In this document: in pieces, positions 8,026 through 17,562 of the stretch
Layout of the letters: every line of letters begins with the position of its first letter
Numbering within the stretch: the stretch's first letter is position 1
Assembly: GCA_000697475.1 (NCBI GenBank)
Contig: JNEU01000911.1
Coordinates: forward strand, 1-22,101
DNA length: 22,101 nucleotides
Direction: 5' to 3'
Source: Lichtheimia corymbifera B2541
Lineage: Eukaryota > Mucoromycota > Mucoromycetes > Mucorales > Lichtheimiaceae
Made by a program: the position numbers and the translations under genes
Notes under the pieces: model-generated
The model's input: only the letters and a program-made list of their open reading frames with translations
Told to the model about the DNA's origin: nothing
Database searches by the model: none

Positions 8026-8135
8026 CATTCATCCTAATCGGATATGGTTTTCATCGTATATGGATTTCCACAATTCCTATCTTCCAGATCGGATGGGATT
8101 CGTATTGAGGTTCGGTTTCATGCATCAACCAGGCT

Positions 8136-8143
8136 TATAAAGG
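8136..8143 (+). promoter_or_regulatory. TATA-like box upstream of the F-box relic
   Basis: tataaagg lies about 70 bp before the ATG at 8212, a plausible core-promoter distance. Confidence 0.4.
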
Positions 8144-8211
8144 ATACGCGCGAGGTTGAATTTTTGTGCCAGCATTTTTAGTGGCAACCCCTTCCAAGCT
8201 CCTTTGCTGTA

Positions 8212-8766
8212 ATGCCGAACGACACTCTATGCTCTTTGCAAAGGGAGTTATTGCTATCAATAGCCAGCAGACTGGATGCCGCCTTGATTCTGGAGCTCGC
8301 TTTGATCAACTAGAACATGTTCAATCAGATCCATTGTAATTCGAGCAATATCCGATTCTCCATGAAAGTTCACAGGATTACCTTGCCAACAAAGAGAGGC
8401 CTGTTGATCCCATGCGTGAAAGAGCTCACAATCATCCTGGGAATCACGGACTGCACGTCAAGCCCAACACTTCTTGAAGAATCCTTGCTTCTGTTCACCA
8501 CGCTGACTATCTTGAATCTTAAGAACACCTGGTGCATGAGTTGCAAGAGCATCCATAGATTATCACATACCATCCCCAAATTTCATCAGCACATAACTCT
8601 TTCAGTAGATGCCAATTATGATGAATGGACGGATGCCTTTCGTAAAAGGCAAATATATATCTATCACACGAGCACAGAGGATGGTACGTCGATGCAGGAT
8701 AGCAATTATCGTTGCCTAAAACTAATGCATGGATTAGGTGAACCGCACACCAGATGCATCAAGTGA
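8212..8766 (+). pseudogene. F-box/LRR-like protein relic with one in-frame stop
   Basis: From ATG 8212 the first 33 residues resemble an F-box: LQRELLLSIASRLD followed by LILELALIN. An in-frame TAG (8311-8313) interrupts, and the same frame then continues open for about 150 codons to TGA 8764-8766. The downstream part has leucine-rich stretches such as CVKELTIILGITDC and LLLFTTLTILNLKNTW that fit degenerate LRRs. F-box proteins are normally substrate receptors of SCF ubiquitin ligases; this one is short (about 184 codons against the usual 400 or more) and looks truncated at its 3' end. TAG may be a single-base change from CAG. Translation from the ATG at 8317 would lack the F-box. It lies beside block A much as the intact F-box gene lies beside block B. 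Confidence 0.5.
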
Positions 8767-8797
8767 CGAGGATAGCATTGGAGACGAGCTCTATGAT

Positions 8798-9553
8798 TAG
8801 GGATGGGCATCCGATTAATCGAACGTGTTCTGGATTAATTTGGCTCATTCGAATAAAAACTTTCTTATTCTTATTCTGTTCCAGCAACCCATCTCTTATT
8901 CTTATTCTACTCTACTCGGCACACTTTTATTCGAATGCGTTCGAATGAAGCAGCTTTTATTTCAGAATATTCCCGAATGAACTCGAACGGTATACCACCC
9001 CTGCAGCCTTCAATTCAAAGACCATTACTTGTCACTTCACTGCATAATCACGTTCACAGATCGTAAGAGACCTGCTGCGATAATAGGTTGGCATGCCAAC
9101 ATAGGATACATCGATTGAAAGGGTATCCTATGTCAGTCGTCGGGGCATATTCCGATCCGCAGCGGATATACATGATACACGTCAACGATACATAATCAGC
9201 TACCCAATCCATGAGGGAATATATGTATCTATGAAACAGAAATACTCATATACCGCATGATCAAGTAGCTGAACACAACATGATAGTGGATTCACGAAAG
9301 AAAAAGCGATCAAAAGGGTCAGCTCAATGGGCATGCCGATCTACCATTGGGGTCTATAGAATAATAGAATGAATGCCGAATGGGGTCTCTTTGTTATAAA
9401 GTTATTCGAATAAAAAGTTGTTTGTTCTGGTTTATTCGAGAGGGTCTCTTGTTTGTTCTTATTCTATTCGAGTCGATCACATCTTATTCGTATTCTGGTT
9501 TATTCGATCAAACTAAGCCGAATGACGATTAATCGAATAAATGCCCATCCATA
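8798..9553. mobile_element. hAT-like non-autonomous element (MITE-like, ~756 bp)
   Basis: The terminal inverted repeat is tagggatgggcat at 8798-8810 against tatggatgggcat read inward from 9553 (12 of 13 identical), and both ends continue into gattaatcg. The subterminal regions are dense in ttattcga and attcgaat motifs in both orientations, typical binding-site clutter for hAT transposases. The 8-bp flanks are tctatgat (8790-8797) and tccgtgac (9554-9561): 5 of 8 match and all three differences are transitions, suggesting a decayed target-site duplication. There is no transposase ORF, so it would need help in trans. The superfamily is inferred from TIR style and putative 8-bp duplication. It sits between the F-box relic and the decayed minus-strand gene. 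Confidence 0.65.
9099..9133. repeat. Perfect 11-bp hairpin inside the MITE
   Basis: acataggatac (9099-9109) pairs with gtatcctatgt (9123-9133) around a 13-nt loop. An adjacent 12-bp palindrome, ttggcatgccaa, overlaps its left edge. It lies near the middle of the element. Confidence 0.7.
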
Positions 9554-9661
9554 TCCGTGACATCGTGAATGCATTTCAAATGATAACGGGGATACCTTCG
9601 CCAAGCCTAAGACAGTATCATTCACCACAAGCATAAAACGAGCAATTGCATGTACTGTATC

Positions 9662-9688
9662 CTCTCTCTCTCTCTCTCTCTCTCTCAG
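9662..9688. repeat. CT/GA dinucleotide microsatellite
   Basis: Thirteen CT repeats plus one base. On the minus strand it encodes an Arg-Glu run in one frame, between two segments that match copy B in different frames. Confidence 0.95.
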
Positions 9689-9875
9689 TCGTAATAACCG
9701 CTGGACACGGAACAATGCGAGCGTGGATAAGGCCGAAGGGACCCCAATGCCTTGAAACTAACGCTTCACGTTTCGACGCAACGACCAGTAGCACAATCCA
9801 TGACACCAAATCGCCTTCATCGCAAACAAACAGCTGATACTGATGGTAGAGATCCTGGTAAACATCATCAAGATC

Positions 9876-9942
9876 CTGTGACGAAAATTAAAACCCGTTA
9901 GTATATACCACAAACCAATCGCAGATGTACTTTGATACATAC
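9876..9942 (-). other. Candidate spliceosomal intron (67 bp) in copy A
   Basis: Minus strand: donor GTATGT at 9942-9937, branch motif ACTAAC near 9903-9898, acceptor CACAG ending at 9876. The equivalent donor in copy B has become CTATGC (18149-18144), so the intron is not spliceable there. Confidence 0.6.
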
Positions 9943-10914
9943 CTGAAAGAGCAGTCATCGTATAGTACCCTAAAAAAGCTGTCGTCCAGTAATCCATTCT
10001 ACGCCAGTATGACGTGTGTCTGTGTGGTCCTTGGAAGCGTTTACACAATGTGCATTGCATGGATACCACAATATCTGAGGGGTGCATATCAAGGTGGCGT
10101 CTGGTATCCGGATCATCCATTCATCTCTCTATGTTATGTATGAATCAGTAAGCTCAATGCCTGTGTTTGCTGTCAACCCTCTTTTAATCTATTAATTACC
10201 ATCTAATAACCCAGTACGCAATGTTGTGGATTGGTGTGTCACTGTGAAAGCCAAAGTATCTTCCCATCCTCTTGAGGTGTCAGATAATCACGTGATTGAG
10301 TCCCTTGAAAGAGGCTGGTCGTCGTATTGATTCCAAGCAACCGCCTCAATGAAGCATGCCAATCCAAAGGGTCCACTTTGCTGCACTCCTTTTAAATGCT
10401 CTTGTTTGCCCTCGCCCACAGCAGCTGGCACCATCCTTTGCAACGATCGCCTTGCTCAATGTTGACATTTACCATGTCGAGATTCCGAAACTGGAGCGTT
10501 GCAAATATAAGTCTACACTGCTCACCACCACAAGCTGCTTTTTATCGCCTACCACTTTGCTCCTCACCATTGCTGGTATTCGTTGACACACACAGTCGGC
10601 TAATGAGCTCCATGTTGGACTGCGATCGCGATGACCTTGACGAGAGTGTTGAGGTTGAGTGCAGAACAGTAAAGAAAAGCGGAGAACATTGAGATTCCGA
10701 GCACACTTTGTGCACCAACGCAATCGTTTCCATGGTACCCACATATGCTATTGCTAAAGTGCCCCATGCCCACCATCATCCTCAAGTACGAAATAGTAGT
10801 CATATTCTCTATAGTGATTAAACATTCCACTTTTATTATTAACAACGTATATTATATATAAGAGAAGGATACTTTAGAGAACAGATAGATATATATGTAG
10901 CATATAAGAAAAGC

Positions 10915-10920
10915 TTTATT
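10915..10920 (-). terminator. Poly(A) signal after the block A repeat ORF
   Basis: AATAAA on the minus strand, about 20 nt after the TAG at 10942-10940. It is conserved at 19131-19126 in block B. Confidence 0.5.
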
Positions 10921-10939
10921 AGGAATAAAAGTAAAACAA

Positions 10940-11179
10940 CTAGCTATGCCAATTCTTAGCCCATCCATAAGGATGGTTTCCAGGTGCGACCACGGGGAGG
11001 TGATTGGCAATCCACACCCATAGTTTAACGTCGTTCCGGACGGATATTTTAACGCCATAGTCAGGGCGAAACATTATGACGGCATGTTCAGGCCGGAATC
11101 GTTTAACGCCAGAAACAAGGCGGAAACATTTAACGTCGATTTCAGGACAGATTATTTTAACGCCATTGTCTTGGCGAAA
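10940..11179 (-). CDS. Small repeat-bearing reading frame, FRPExGVK repeats (block A)
   Basis: A 79-residue frame, open from a TGA at 11182-11180, made of six 9-residue repeats approximating FRPExGVKx (FRQDNGVKI, ICPEIDVKC, FRLVSGVKR, FRPEHAVIM, FRPDYGVKI, SVRNDVKLW). A non-repetitive tail follows, containing WIANHLPVVAPGNH and GWAKNWHS. Tail and poly(A) signal are conserved in block B, while the repeats there have decayed, which suggests the tail is what is or was constrained. No ATG begins the frame except an internal one, so it is probably a last exon or a truncated gene. Function is unknown. Alternatively the whole 3' part belongs to a dispersed element. Confidence 0.45.
   Translation of the reverse strand, partial: FRQDNGVKIICPEIDVKCFRLVSGVKRFRPEHAVIMFRPDYGVKISVRNDVKLWVWIANHLPVVAPGNHPYGWAKNWHS
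11018..11179 (-). repeat. Six degenerate 27-bp tandem repeats
   Basis: Plus-strand consensus resembles tttaacgccat followed by caggcggaaa. Each unit is near-palindromic (cgcc ... ggcg) and exactly 27 bp, so the reading frame is kept through all six units. Confidence 0.75.
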
Positions 11180-11198
11180 TCAGTTTTTCGGCAGGGGT

Positions 11199-11297
11199 TT
11201 ATTTTCCTCGTAGGCAGCCATCATCGTGATTCAGGATGATCTCAAGGAAGGGATCCCACCCAGCACCACCACCACCATTAAGCTTCCCACGAAACAT
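11199..11297 (-). CDS. Short glycine-rich ORF upstream of the repeat frame
   Basis: ATG at 11297 to TAA at 11201-11199 encodes 32 residues including KLNGGGGAGWDPFLEIIL. It ends 19 nt before the repeat frame opens, in a different frame; the two could be parts of one broken gene. A GTAAGT lies upstream near 11350. The equivalent segment is missing from block B. Coding status is uncertain. Confidence 0.25.
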   Translation of the reverse strand: MFRGKLNGGGGAGWDPFLEIILNHDDGCLRGK

Positions 11298-11514
11298 TGA
11301 AGCACCACCACTCACACACGTACCTACACCAAAGGGGAAAGACCACTTACCTGGAAACCGACCGAGGGAGGGAAAGTGCTGGGGAAAGAAAAACGAAAAG
11401 TTGGTTTGACCCCATCAAAATTTATTTATAACACCGTCGCCAAGGCATTCAAACACAGAACATCAGGATTGGTCGCTGTGGTCCGATGCCAAGACATTAA
11501 AACGGAGCACGCCC

Positions 11515-11950
11515 CCATGCTCATATCATTGGTTCCCATGTTTTTGCTTACTTTCTCTTTATTCTTCAAGTCAACCTGCTCTGAAATTTGGTATTCAATT
11601 ATAAAACCACTGTTTCTGCACCTATTGGGTATCAATACCATGTCAGTCTGTCTGAATCTGGATTTTTTTGCAGGTAGTCAGGCTCACGTATTAATAGTTG
11701 AGCCTTGTTCGCTTACTTTCTCATTATCCCACACGTCAACCTACTCTGAAATTTTGTATTCGACTATAAACCCATGGCTTCTGCATGTTTTGGTACCAAC
11801 AATGTGATGATCTAATCTCATAATGATTATCCATCCTTTAAACCACATGCGTTTCAATCGTTGAGCGTGTTGGTTTCTTTTGATTTTTAACGGGTAACCA
11901 ACTCGGATTTTGATACATCTTTATAATGCCAAGTGTGGACTACAGAGCGG
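11515..11950. repeat. ~165-bp TATA-bearing tandem repeats, block A (three copies)
   Basis: TATAAA occurs at 11600 and 11765 and TATAAT at 11932, a period of 165-167 bp. Shared context is ctctgaaattttgtattc before the TATA and a pyrimidine-rich gcttactttctc upstream; the third copy is degenerate. The family also occurs at 19465-20070. No function is demonstrated; each unit contains a TATA-like box. Confidence 0.75.
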
Positions 11951-12187
11951 TCAATATATCTCTGGAAATGGAAGCAAGCAGAATGCTACACCCAGCTTGT
12001 GGAGCAAAGCACTACATCTCTGACTGTTATCGTTTACCTTGGTCATTATTCTGCCCGATCGGATGCTAGTTTCAAACATTAATGGATTGTTGCTCTAGAC
12101 ATTGATGTGATTCACCGTAAACGCGCCTGATTCGTTATGTTGCGCTGATCATATGAGCATCGGCATCGTTTTATTGATTATTCCACA

Positions 12188-13618
12188 TCACTCTACATCA
12201 CATTTCAATTGTAAATTTGGTAGTTTAATACAGGCTTTATCAAATAGGTAGGTAAGGGAAAAGCAGATCGTGGTTGTATAGCTAAGTGTGACACCATGGA
12301 GAATCGTTCTGCATCGTTTGTGCCTCCTGTCTTCCATTGCTGTCGATATGATGCCATTTTTGTCGCTCTGGTGCTGTTTCCTTGTATGGTTTATTAATTG
12401 ACTGGTCTTGGTTTGTAGGTCGAAAGCTATACATGCCCCTGGTATAAACATGTACGAGTATCGTGCATGTTGGAGATATCGGTAATCCTTTTCTTTCCCA
12501 CGTATCCCATTCATCCATGTCGGTACCCTAGGCACCTTTACCAAGGTCCCATCTTTTGAAGGCCTAGGTGGGTGGATAATGTCCTGTGATAGAGAATGCA
12601 GATTGTACAGCAGCCGATGGTCAATGTGTAATCCACTTGCTTGATGACTATCCCTTCCAAATCCCTACCATTTGATTGCCACTGAACGTTGGTCCCTTTG
12701 GATCGTGCTGGCCAATGACACCAATATGGGGACAGCGAAATCGATGACAGTAATCGGAAATAGGTGATATCCTTCAAGGCACTGATGAAAGATGTGCTGG
12801 AGAAAGCGTGGATATATAGAACCTATTGTAGATGATGATAAACAAAAAGACAGAGACCCTTTAATGAAACATACCGTTTATATCCAGATCCTATAGCCAG
12901 TATAAGACATTGTCACGGGGTAAGTCATTCAGCTGTATCCTTGCGACCCTTTGGAGGCTGGTGAATCAGGAACAGCCGTGCATAATCTTCGACATCGATA
13001 TATTGGTCCAGGTCATCCGTAAAGCCATCGTTACAATCGTGCCCACAAGCAAGGCATATACATGCATATACATGAAGTAATCGAATCCGAAGCTGGTACA
13101 TCCTCCAAAACATCAGGCTGAGCGTCTTCATAACAAAATCGAATGTATGTTGGCTGATAGAGTCAATGCGTGTGCTCAAGGCGTGTTTGCTCTCTAACTT
13201 GGCGTGTTGCAGCTTCGCGTTGTATGCACCTCTTGTAAACACAACAGTGAGTCTCTGGTTGCAAGCATGGGTAACATTATACTGGTTACCTTGTCCACTG
13301 TAAAGGTTAGCTCCACACGATTCTCCAAGTGGTGTACACGGCAAGTGTTGTGACAATGAGCTTCAGATTGTGGGAGGCACGATCAATGTTGGGTAGCTTT
13401 GAGATGCCCATGTCGCAATGGGGCAAGCTGACATGGGGGTTGTTGGAATGGAGTAGTTGAATTGCAAAGCTTTGTATTTCCTTGAAGGTGTTGCTGGTGG
13501 AGGGTGTTGGTAAAAGTGGTTTGAAATAGAGAGAGCTGGTAACCAAAGAAGGAGAGCCCTCCCGAAAATCAACAGCAGTCGGATATTTTTGGAAATGCCT
13601 GCCACAAATCATCATCAC
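12188..13618 (-). pseudogene. Weak minus-strand coding fragments, possible decayed multi-exon gene
   Basis: Several protein-like minus-strand stretches occur in different frames: HVSLPHCDMGISKLPNIDRA (near 13400), VELTFTVDKVTSIMLPMLAT (near 13280), YEDAQPDVLEDVPASDSITS (near 13100), GQHDPKGPTFSGNQMVGIWK (near 12690) and DLQTKTSQLINHTRK (near 12400). A good 52-bp intron candidate lies at 12823-12874 (GTATGT donor, TAG acceptor), and a pyrimidine-rich CAG acceptor sits near 13636. I could not assemble a single consistent model, which fits either a pseudogene or a misread intergenic region. No family was recognised. Strand choice rests on the intron motifs. Confidence 0.25.
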
Positions 13619-15316
13619 TGCTATTCACCCTGAAAATAAACATGCTCCAAATAAATGATGGAAAAGTCAACCATTTATTGTATGGAACGAATATAAACAA
13701 TCGAGGAGATAGTCTACAGCGAGGTTTATGGTCTTATATAAGCGAGATGATATACATCAACCCTTTACAGTATCAAGCAGACATGCATGCATCCTTGTGT
13801 CACCATGCACTTACTGCATATGTTAAGCATTCATTGTATGCTGAACATTCAGTCGCAAAAGTAATCATTCAGCTAATCGCTCATTTTTGTATGCCTTGAT
13901 CTTGACCTCGGCCTGCACAATTTTATCTTCTCTGGGGGATGAAACATCATCTGACGTTGCACAGCATGCAGGTTTACGATGATTCAACATCCTTAGTTTT
14001 CTTGATCATGCTGTTATCCACCATAACAAAGGGCATTCATTTAAATGAAGAGGTATGAAAAAGCACCCCCAACCTTCATCATTACCAGGTTATAAGCCGT
14101 AGATGGAATGCAGTACATTAAAGAGGATGGGCTGATAAATTGGCATCATATCCACAATGATTGCAATATATCCTTATGTTGGTTAAACAGATCCAATACT
14201 TAGATTGGGATAAGCAGAATTGCAACGTAGCATATGTGGAGGCGACATGTATTATTAGCAGGCAGGATAACAAACAGTGATGAGTGCGTATGACATGCAC
14301 AGATCATTGTTACACAGCGAGTTGCTGATTCCTTACCCATTCTCCAACCATGCATGTATCAATTGATAGCGACGCGTGTAAATTGTCTTCTGTCTAATTG
14401 CTCACTCGTGCCTTCAACGTAAAAAACCAGCCCATTGTACAAACCAGAACACGACTTCCATATAACTTATCCTTGCATCTATTCACTAAATCCCATATAC
14501 TCCACTTCACGGATCGTTGTCACATGCTCCAGAATCCAGCATCCTCGTATCATCTGTCCGATTTTAGCCTCGTCGCCTTTATTTTCACAAACCAAAAGAC
14601 AACACTAATACAGCTAGCAATACAAGGATGCATATCATCTATCCGTATCCCAATCCGCTCACCATATCCATTCATCCAGATGTATAAATAACCAGGCCTG
14701 TTTGATCCAAAAAGCCACGTCTTGAAAACATATCCGCAAAGTCCATCATCCAAACATACATACCTCACCATGGGGATAGAGTGCCACCAACATAAAGAAA
14801 TCCCATTGTCATGCAATACGAGCATCATATAACGCCACGACAGAAAGAACAGGATACGCGACCTCGTGTTCGACTAAGCAGTTCTTGAAGCCTGATGATA
14901 TAAGCATATTCCACGTAACCGTCCCTTGGACCTTGCAGTATTGCCATCCATCCTATTTCACGTAGCAACGCGTATCGAACTTTTTACGAGACCTGGTTTC
15001 ATGGCAACGCGTTTATATCATATAGCTGTGTTGCATACCTTTGCATTAGTAACGGTGAGCAGCCACCTCGAGCACCACGATCTTGAACGAGATGAGGCAA
15101 CAGCAATCTGTGCAGGGGTCATTGTCATAGGTACAGATCGTTTGGGTGGTGTAAAAGAGGGAGCTGGAAGAAACAAACAAGGGCAGCTCTGTGGAGATGA
15201 GGCGTAACCAAGGAGATGAATGCTGACTCACCACCCATCTCAATGCAAGTAAGCGATGCCGGTTGTCGACGAGAGGTAAAAAGTAAAGCTTTGGAGAAAG
15301 CGGTAACGTGGGAAGC
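13619..15316. other. No convincing gene
   Basis: I see only short ORFs on both strands with poor composition (Cys/Trp-rich or interrupted). There is no tRNA, no clear repeat and no domain. A GTGAGT to CAG intron could be drawn on the minus strand near 15229-15190, joining two short ORFs to 77 residues, but nothing supports it. Confidence 0.5.
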
Positions 15317-15356
15317 TATAAACATCCGCTGTTGTCTGGGAGAATAAGTTTTAAAT
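15317..15356 (+). promoter_or_regulatory. Candidate core promoter of the F-box gene
   Basis: Two TATA-like boxes, tataaa at 15317-15322 and ttttaaat around 15349-15356, lie about 100 and 65 bp upstream of the ATG. The sequence before the ATG is A-rich (ctcaaacaATG), a favourable eukaryotic start context. Confidence 0.45.
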
Positions 15357-15419
15357 AGGCTGGGGTCTGACTGAGTTGGGCAAGTCGCACTTGTTCTTGT
15401 TCCACAACCCACTCAAACA

Positions 15420-17461
15420 ATGACAGAACCTATTTTGGAGGACGTCTGCCAACAACCCAGGCTTATAGCAACGACTGAAAAATATGCACAGCTTGTTTAC
15501 GATTCAACGACTGAACTCCATCAACCTGTTCAATCAATCTTGTCAGCCTTAGATCGACGCTCCATTGGGCTGACAAAGTGCCTCAACTTTGAATCTGCTC
15601 TTCGCGATGCCAAACTAATGCAGCAACTCTCGCCATCTTCAGCACTTGGCTACTTGCGTGCAGCCGAAGTTTACAGTCAGCAAGGAAAACAGCGCCAAGC
15701 TCTCGATATATGCAACGATGGAATCAATAAGGTGGACTCCAAGGATACGCACTATGCTTCGCTGGTTCAATTGAAAATGGATGCCACGCAACGTGGGAAC
15801 ACTCGTATGGACTTTGTGAGCCAGCTACCTATCGACATTGTTATTACAACGCTTATTCCTATGATTATGGAGGACAACCTTGTGAAGACATCCAAACCAT
15901 GTGCATATTTGCAAGTGAGCAATGTATGGAGCGACCGTATAATTCAATGCTTCAATGGACTACGCTTCGAGGTGGATGAACTTGACGACATGTCGCAGGC
16001 CATTCAGTTTTCCCAGCACACCAAGTCATTACATATTCAACAAGGGTCAGAAGGAAATTGGCATTGCGACTTGATCAGGGATAATAGTTTCTCATCGCTG
16101 GAGGAGTTACGGATTTATTGTAAGTATGTTGCATATACGCCCTCTTATATAAGTTTCATTTATTTACCACTGTTTTTATCTAAGGCTTCGCGAATTATGA
16201 TATTGGTCATTTGGTATCAGCGTTGAAATCAGTCAGCAGCACTTTGACTCATTTGGAAGTGGATACGTCTTGTGCGCCCGGGTGTTCGACAGACGAGCTG
16301 GTGTTAGCTTGCCCAAATCTGGTTTCTTTCCGAATACATGAAGCACCTGATGTCGACTTTGGCGATCCAGCAACGACCACTGCATGGCCCAATCTAACAA
16401 CCTTGTGTATTTTTGGTGCGCACGAGGAAATCACATGTCAGGAGATCATTACCATGTGGGAGCGTTTTCCATCACTCAAAGAACTGTCGCTTTATCCATG
16501 CCAAGACTTTTCATCAGCATTCATTGTTTCTCGGTTCCTTCCACGGATGAAATGGCTGGACATTGAAACGCTTGGTGAATTTATTCGGCTTACCTTTTCA
16601 GATGAAGGACCCCAAAATGAAGAGCTTGGAATAACGCGTATCACTGTCGGATCTCTTGACGAAGAATTGGAGGATGGAGCGTTCCGGGATATATGTTCTA
16701 TCATAACGCACCACCACAAAACGCTCGAACAGATTCAGTGGACTTTGCGTACCGATCACGATAGCGACATCCTCGGTGGAGTCCAATACCCTCGTCTCAA
16801 GAAACTTTATATCTGTTGCACTGGATGGCAGATACCACGCAATGCACCCATGCTAGAAGAATTTGTATTGAACTCCACCATCATCAACCAGCACCCCGAA
16901 GTACTTGACACGATACCACCCCACTTGAAGAAGCTCGAATTACGCCTCTTCAGCCTACTACGGCCTGCGGACAAGTCATCTATCCTTCGGTACCTTCATC
17001 GTATTTCCCAAGGGCTTCGGCTTGAAGAACTCGCTATCATTTTCAACTCCCTCGACAACATTGACAACATGCTTGATGCTGTATACCTTCATCATCACCT
17101 TGAATGCCTAAAGATTCGCTTTACGAAGGAATGGGATTCAAATCGAATGAACACCTTTTTGCATGACCTGGTCGAAGCATGTCCTCGTTTAGTCTCCCTT
17201 GAGCTCATTGCCACAATGGCGCCAACACCCTCTTCAGTGGATACCTTGAAACGACTCAAGCATTTAAAGGAGTTTGCGTTCTCAGCCAGAAACATACAAG
17301 ATGAAGACTGCTTTTGGCATGCGATTAGGACGTTTGATCAGCTAAAGTGTATTACGCTTCACCCCACTGATTTAAACAACAACGCCCATATTTTACGTCT
17401 CAGGCACCAAAGACCGGACATTAAGATTATTAGTGACATGTACCTTATCCCAGTGAGGTAG
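15420..17461 (+). CDS. TPR/F-box/leucine-rich-repeat protein, two exons
   Basis: Join 15420-16119 and 16185-17461, giving 658 residues, with a 65-bp intron. Residues about 45-125 look like TPR helices (SALGYLRAAEVYSQQGK). An F-box follows at about 131-175 (MDFVSQLPIDIVITTLIP and SNVWSDRI). From about 195 to the end come a dozen LRR-like strands, for example CPNLVSFRIHEAP, FPSLKELSLYPC, YPRLKKLYICC, PPHLKKLELRL and CPRLVSLELIA. The F-box would bind Skp1 and the LRRs a substrate, making this a probable SCF ubiquitin-ligase receptor; no substrate can be inferred. The domain order is common in expanded families of Mucoromycota. Both exons are uninterrupted. The first exon ends in phase 1, and the joined codon (tgc) preserves the frame. 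An attaaa near 17500 may serve for polyadenylation. Confidence 0.93.
16120..16184 (+). other. Intron of the F-box gene (65 bp)
   Basis: Donor GTAAGT at 16120, pyrimidine-rich 3' end, acceptor TAAG ending at 16184. Reading through would reach a stop within the first frame at 16226; removal joins the two long frames exactly. Confidence 0.9.
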
Positions 17462-17562
17462 CTCTTTACATTATTTGTCCCCATGCATATGTCGCATATA
17501 TTAAAGCTGTCCCCATTAATTGTATACACATATCGCATGCCCATGTTAATTAAATGATGGTT

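Larger units (their letters stand above)
9603..10744 (-). pseudogene. Decayed intron-containing gene, copy A
   Basis: Read on the minus strand, an intron with GTATGT donor, ACTAAC branch motif and CAG acceptor lies at 9876-9942. After it one frame runs VYQDLYHQYQLF, CDEGDLVSWIVLLVVASK, then LVSRHW and VITTE, and it is matched by copy B at 17563-18075. Upstream blocks shared with copy B include VVGDKKQL, LQFRNLDMVNVNIEQGDR and LACFIEA. Lesions: a CT/GA microsatellite in the coding path (9662-9688) shifts the frame, a TGA (10290-10288) stands where copy B has TGG, and the exon before the intron does not join in phase. The 3' end meets the hAT-like element. I do not recognise the family; 5' boundary and start are uncertain. 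Confidence 0.5.
9554..11950. repeat. Duplicated block A
   Basis: This segment is a diverged direct repeat of 17690-20070. Order is conserved: decayed minus-strand gene, minus-strand 27-bp-repeat ORF with poly(A) signal, then the TATA-bearing tandem array. Very similar anchors include cttgctcaatgttgacatt (10451 and 18613), aattcttagcccatccat (10951 and 19161) and gcacctattgggtatcaata in the array. The offset is about 8.0-8.2 kb. Block A alone retains 11190-11360; block B alone has extra array copies. Confidence 0.85.

Noticed and set aside
9500..9715. Arg-Glu repeat protein encoded over the GA run
   Set aside because: The repeat peptide is a by-product of the microsatellite, and part of the frame lies in the MITE.
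10356..10692. Plus-strand ORFs in block A with counterparts in block B
   Set aside because: The apparent conservation follows from DNA duplication; the introns and the longest matched peptides point to the minus strand.
14398..14876. Overlapping ORFs on both strands, the minus one rich in Cys and Trp
   Set aside because: Composition is unlike a normal protein, no domain is seen, and no matching copy exists elsewhere in the window.
15046..15412. Possible two-exon minus-strand gene divergent from the F-box gene (GTGAGT donor near 15229)
   Set aside because: Only 77 residues, low-complexity Ser/Cys composition, no conservation to compare with, and it overlaps the F-box promoter.
17095..17295. 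Minus-strand ORFs inside the F-box gene
   Set aside because: They are antisense shadows of the LRR coding exon.
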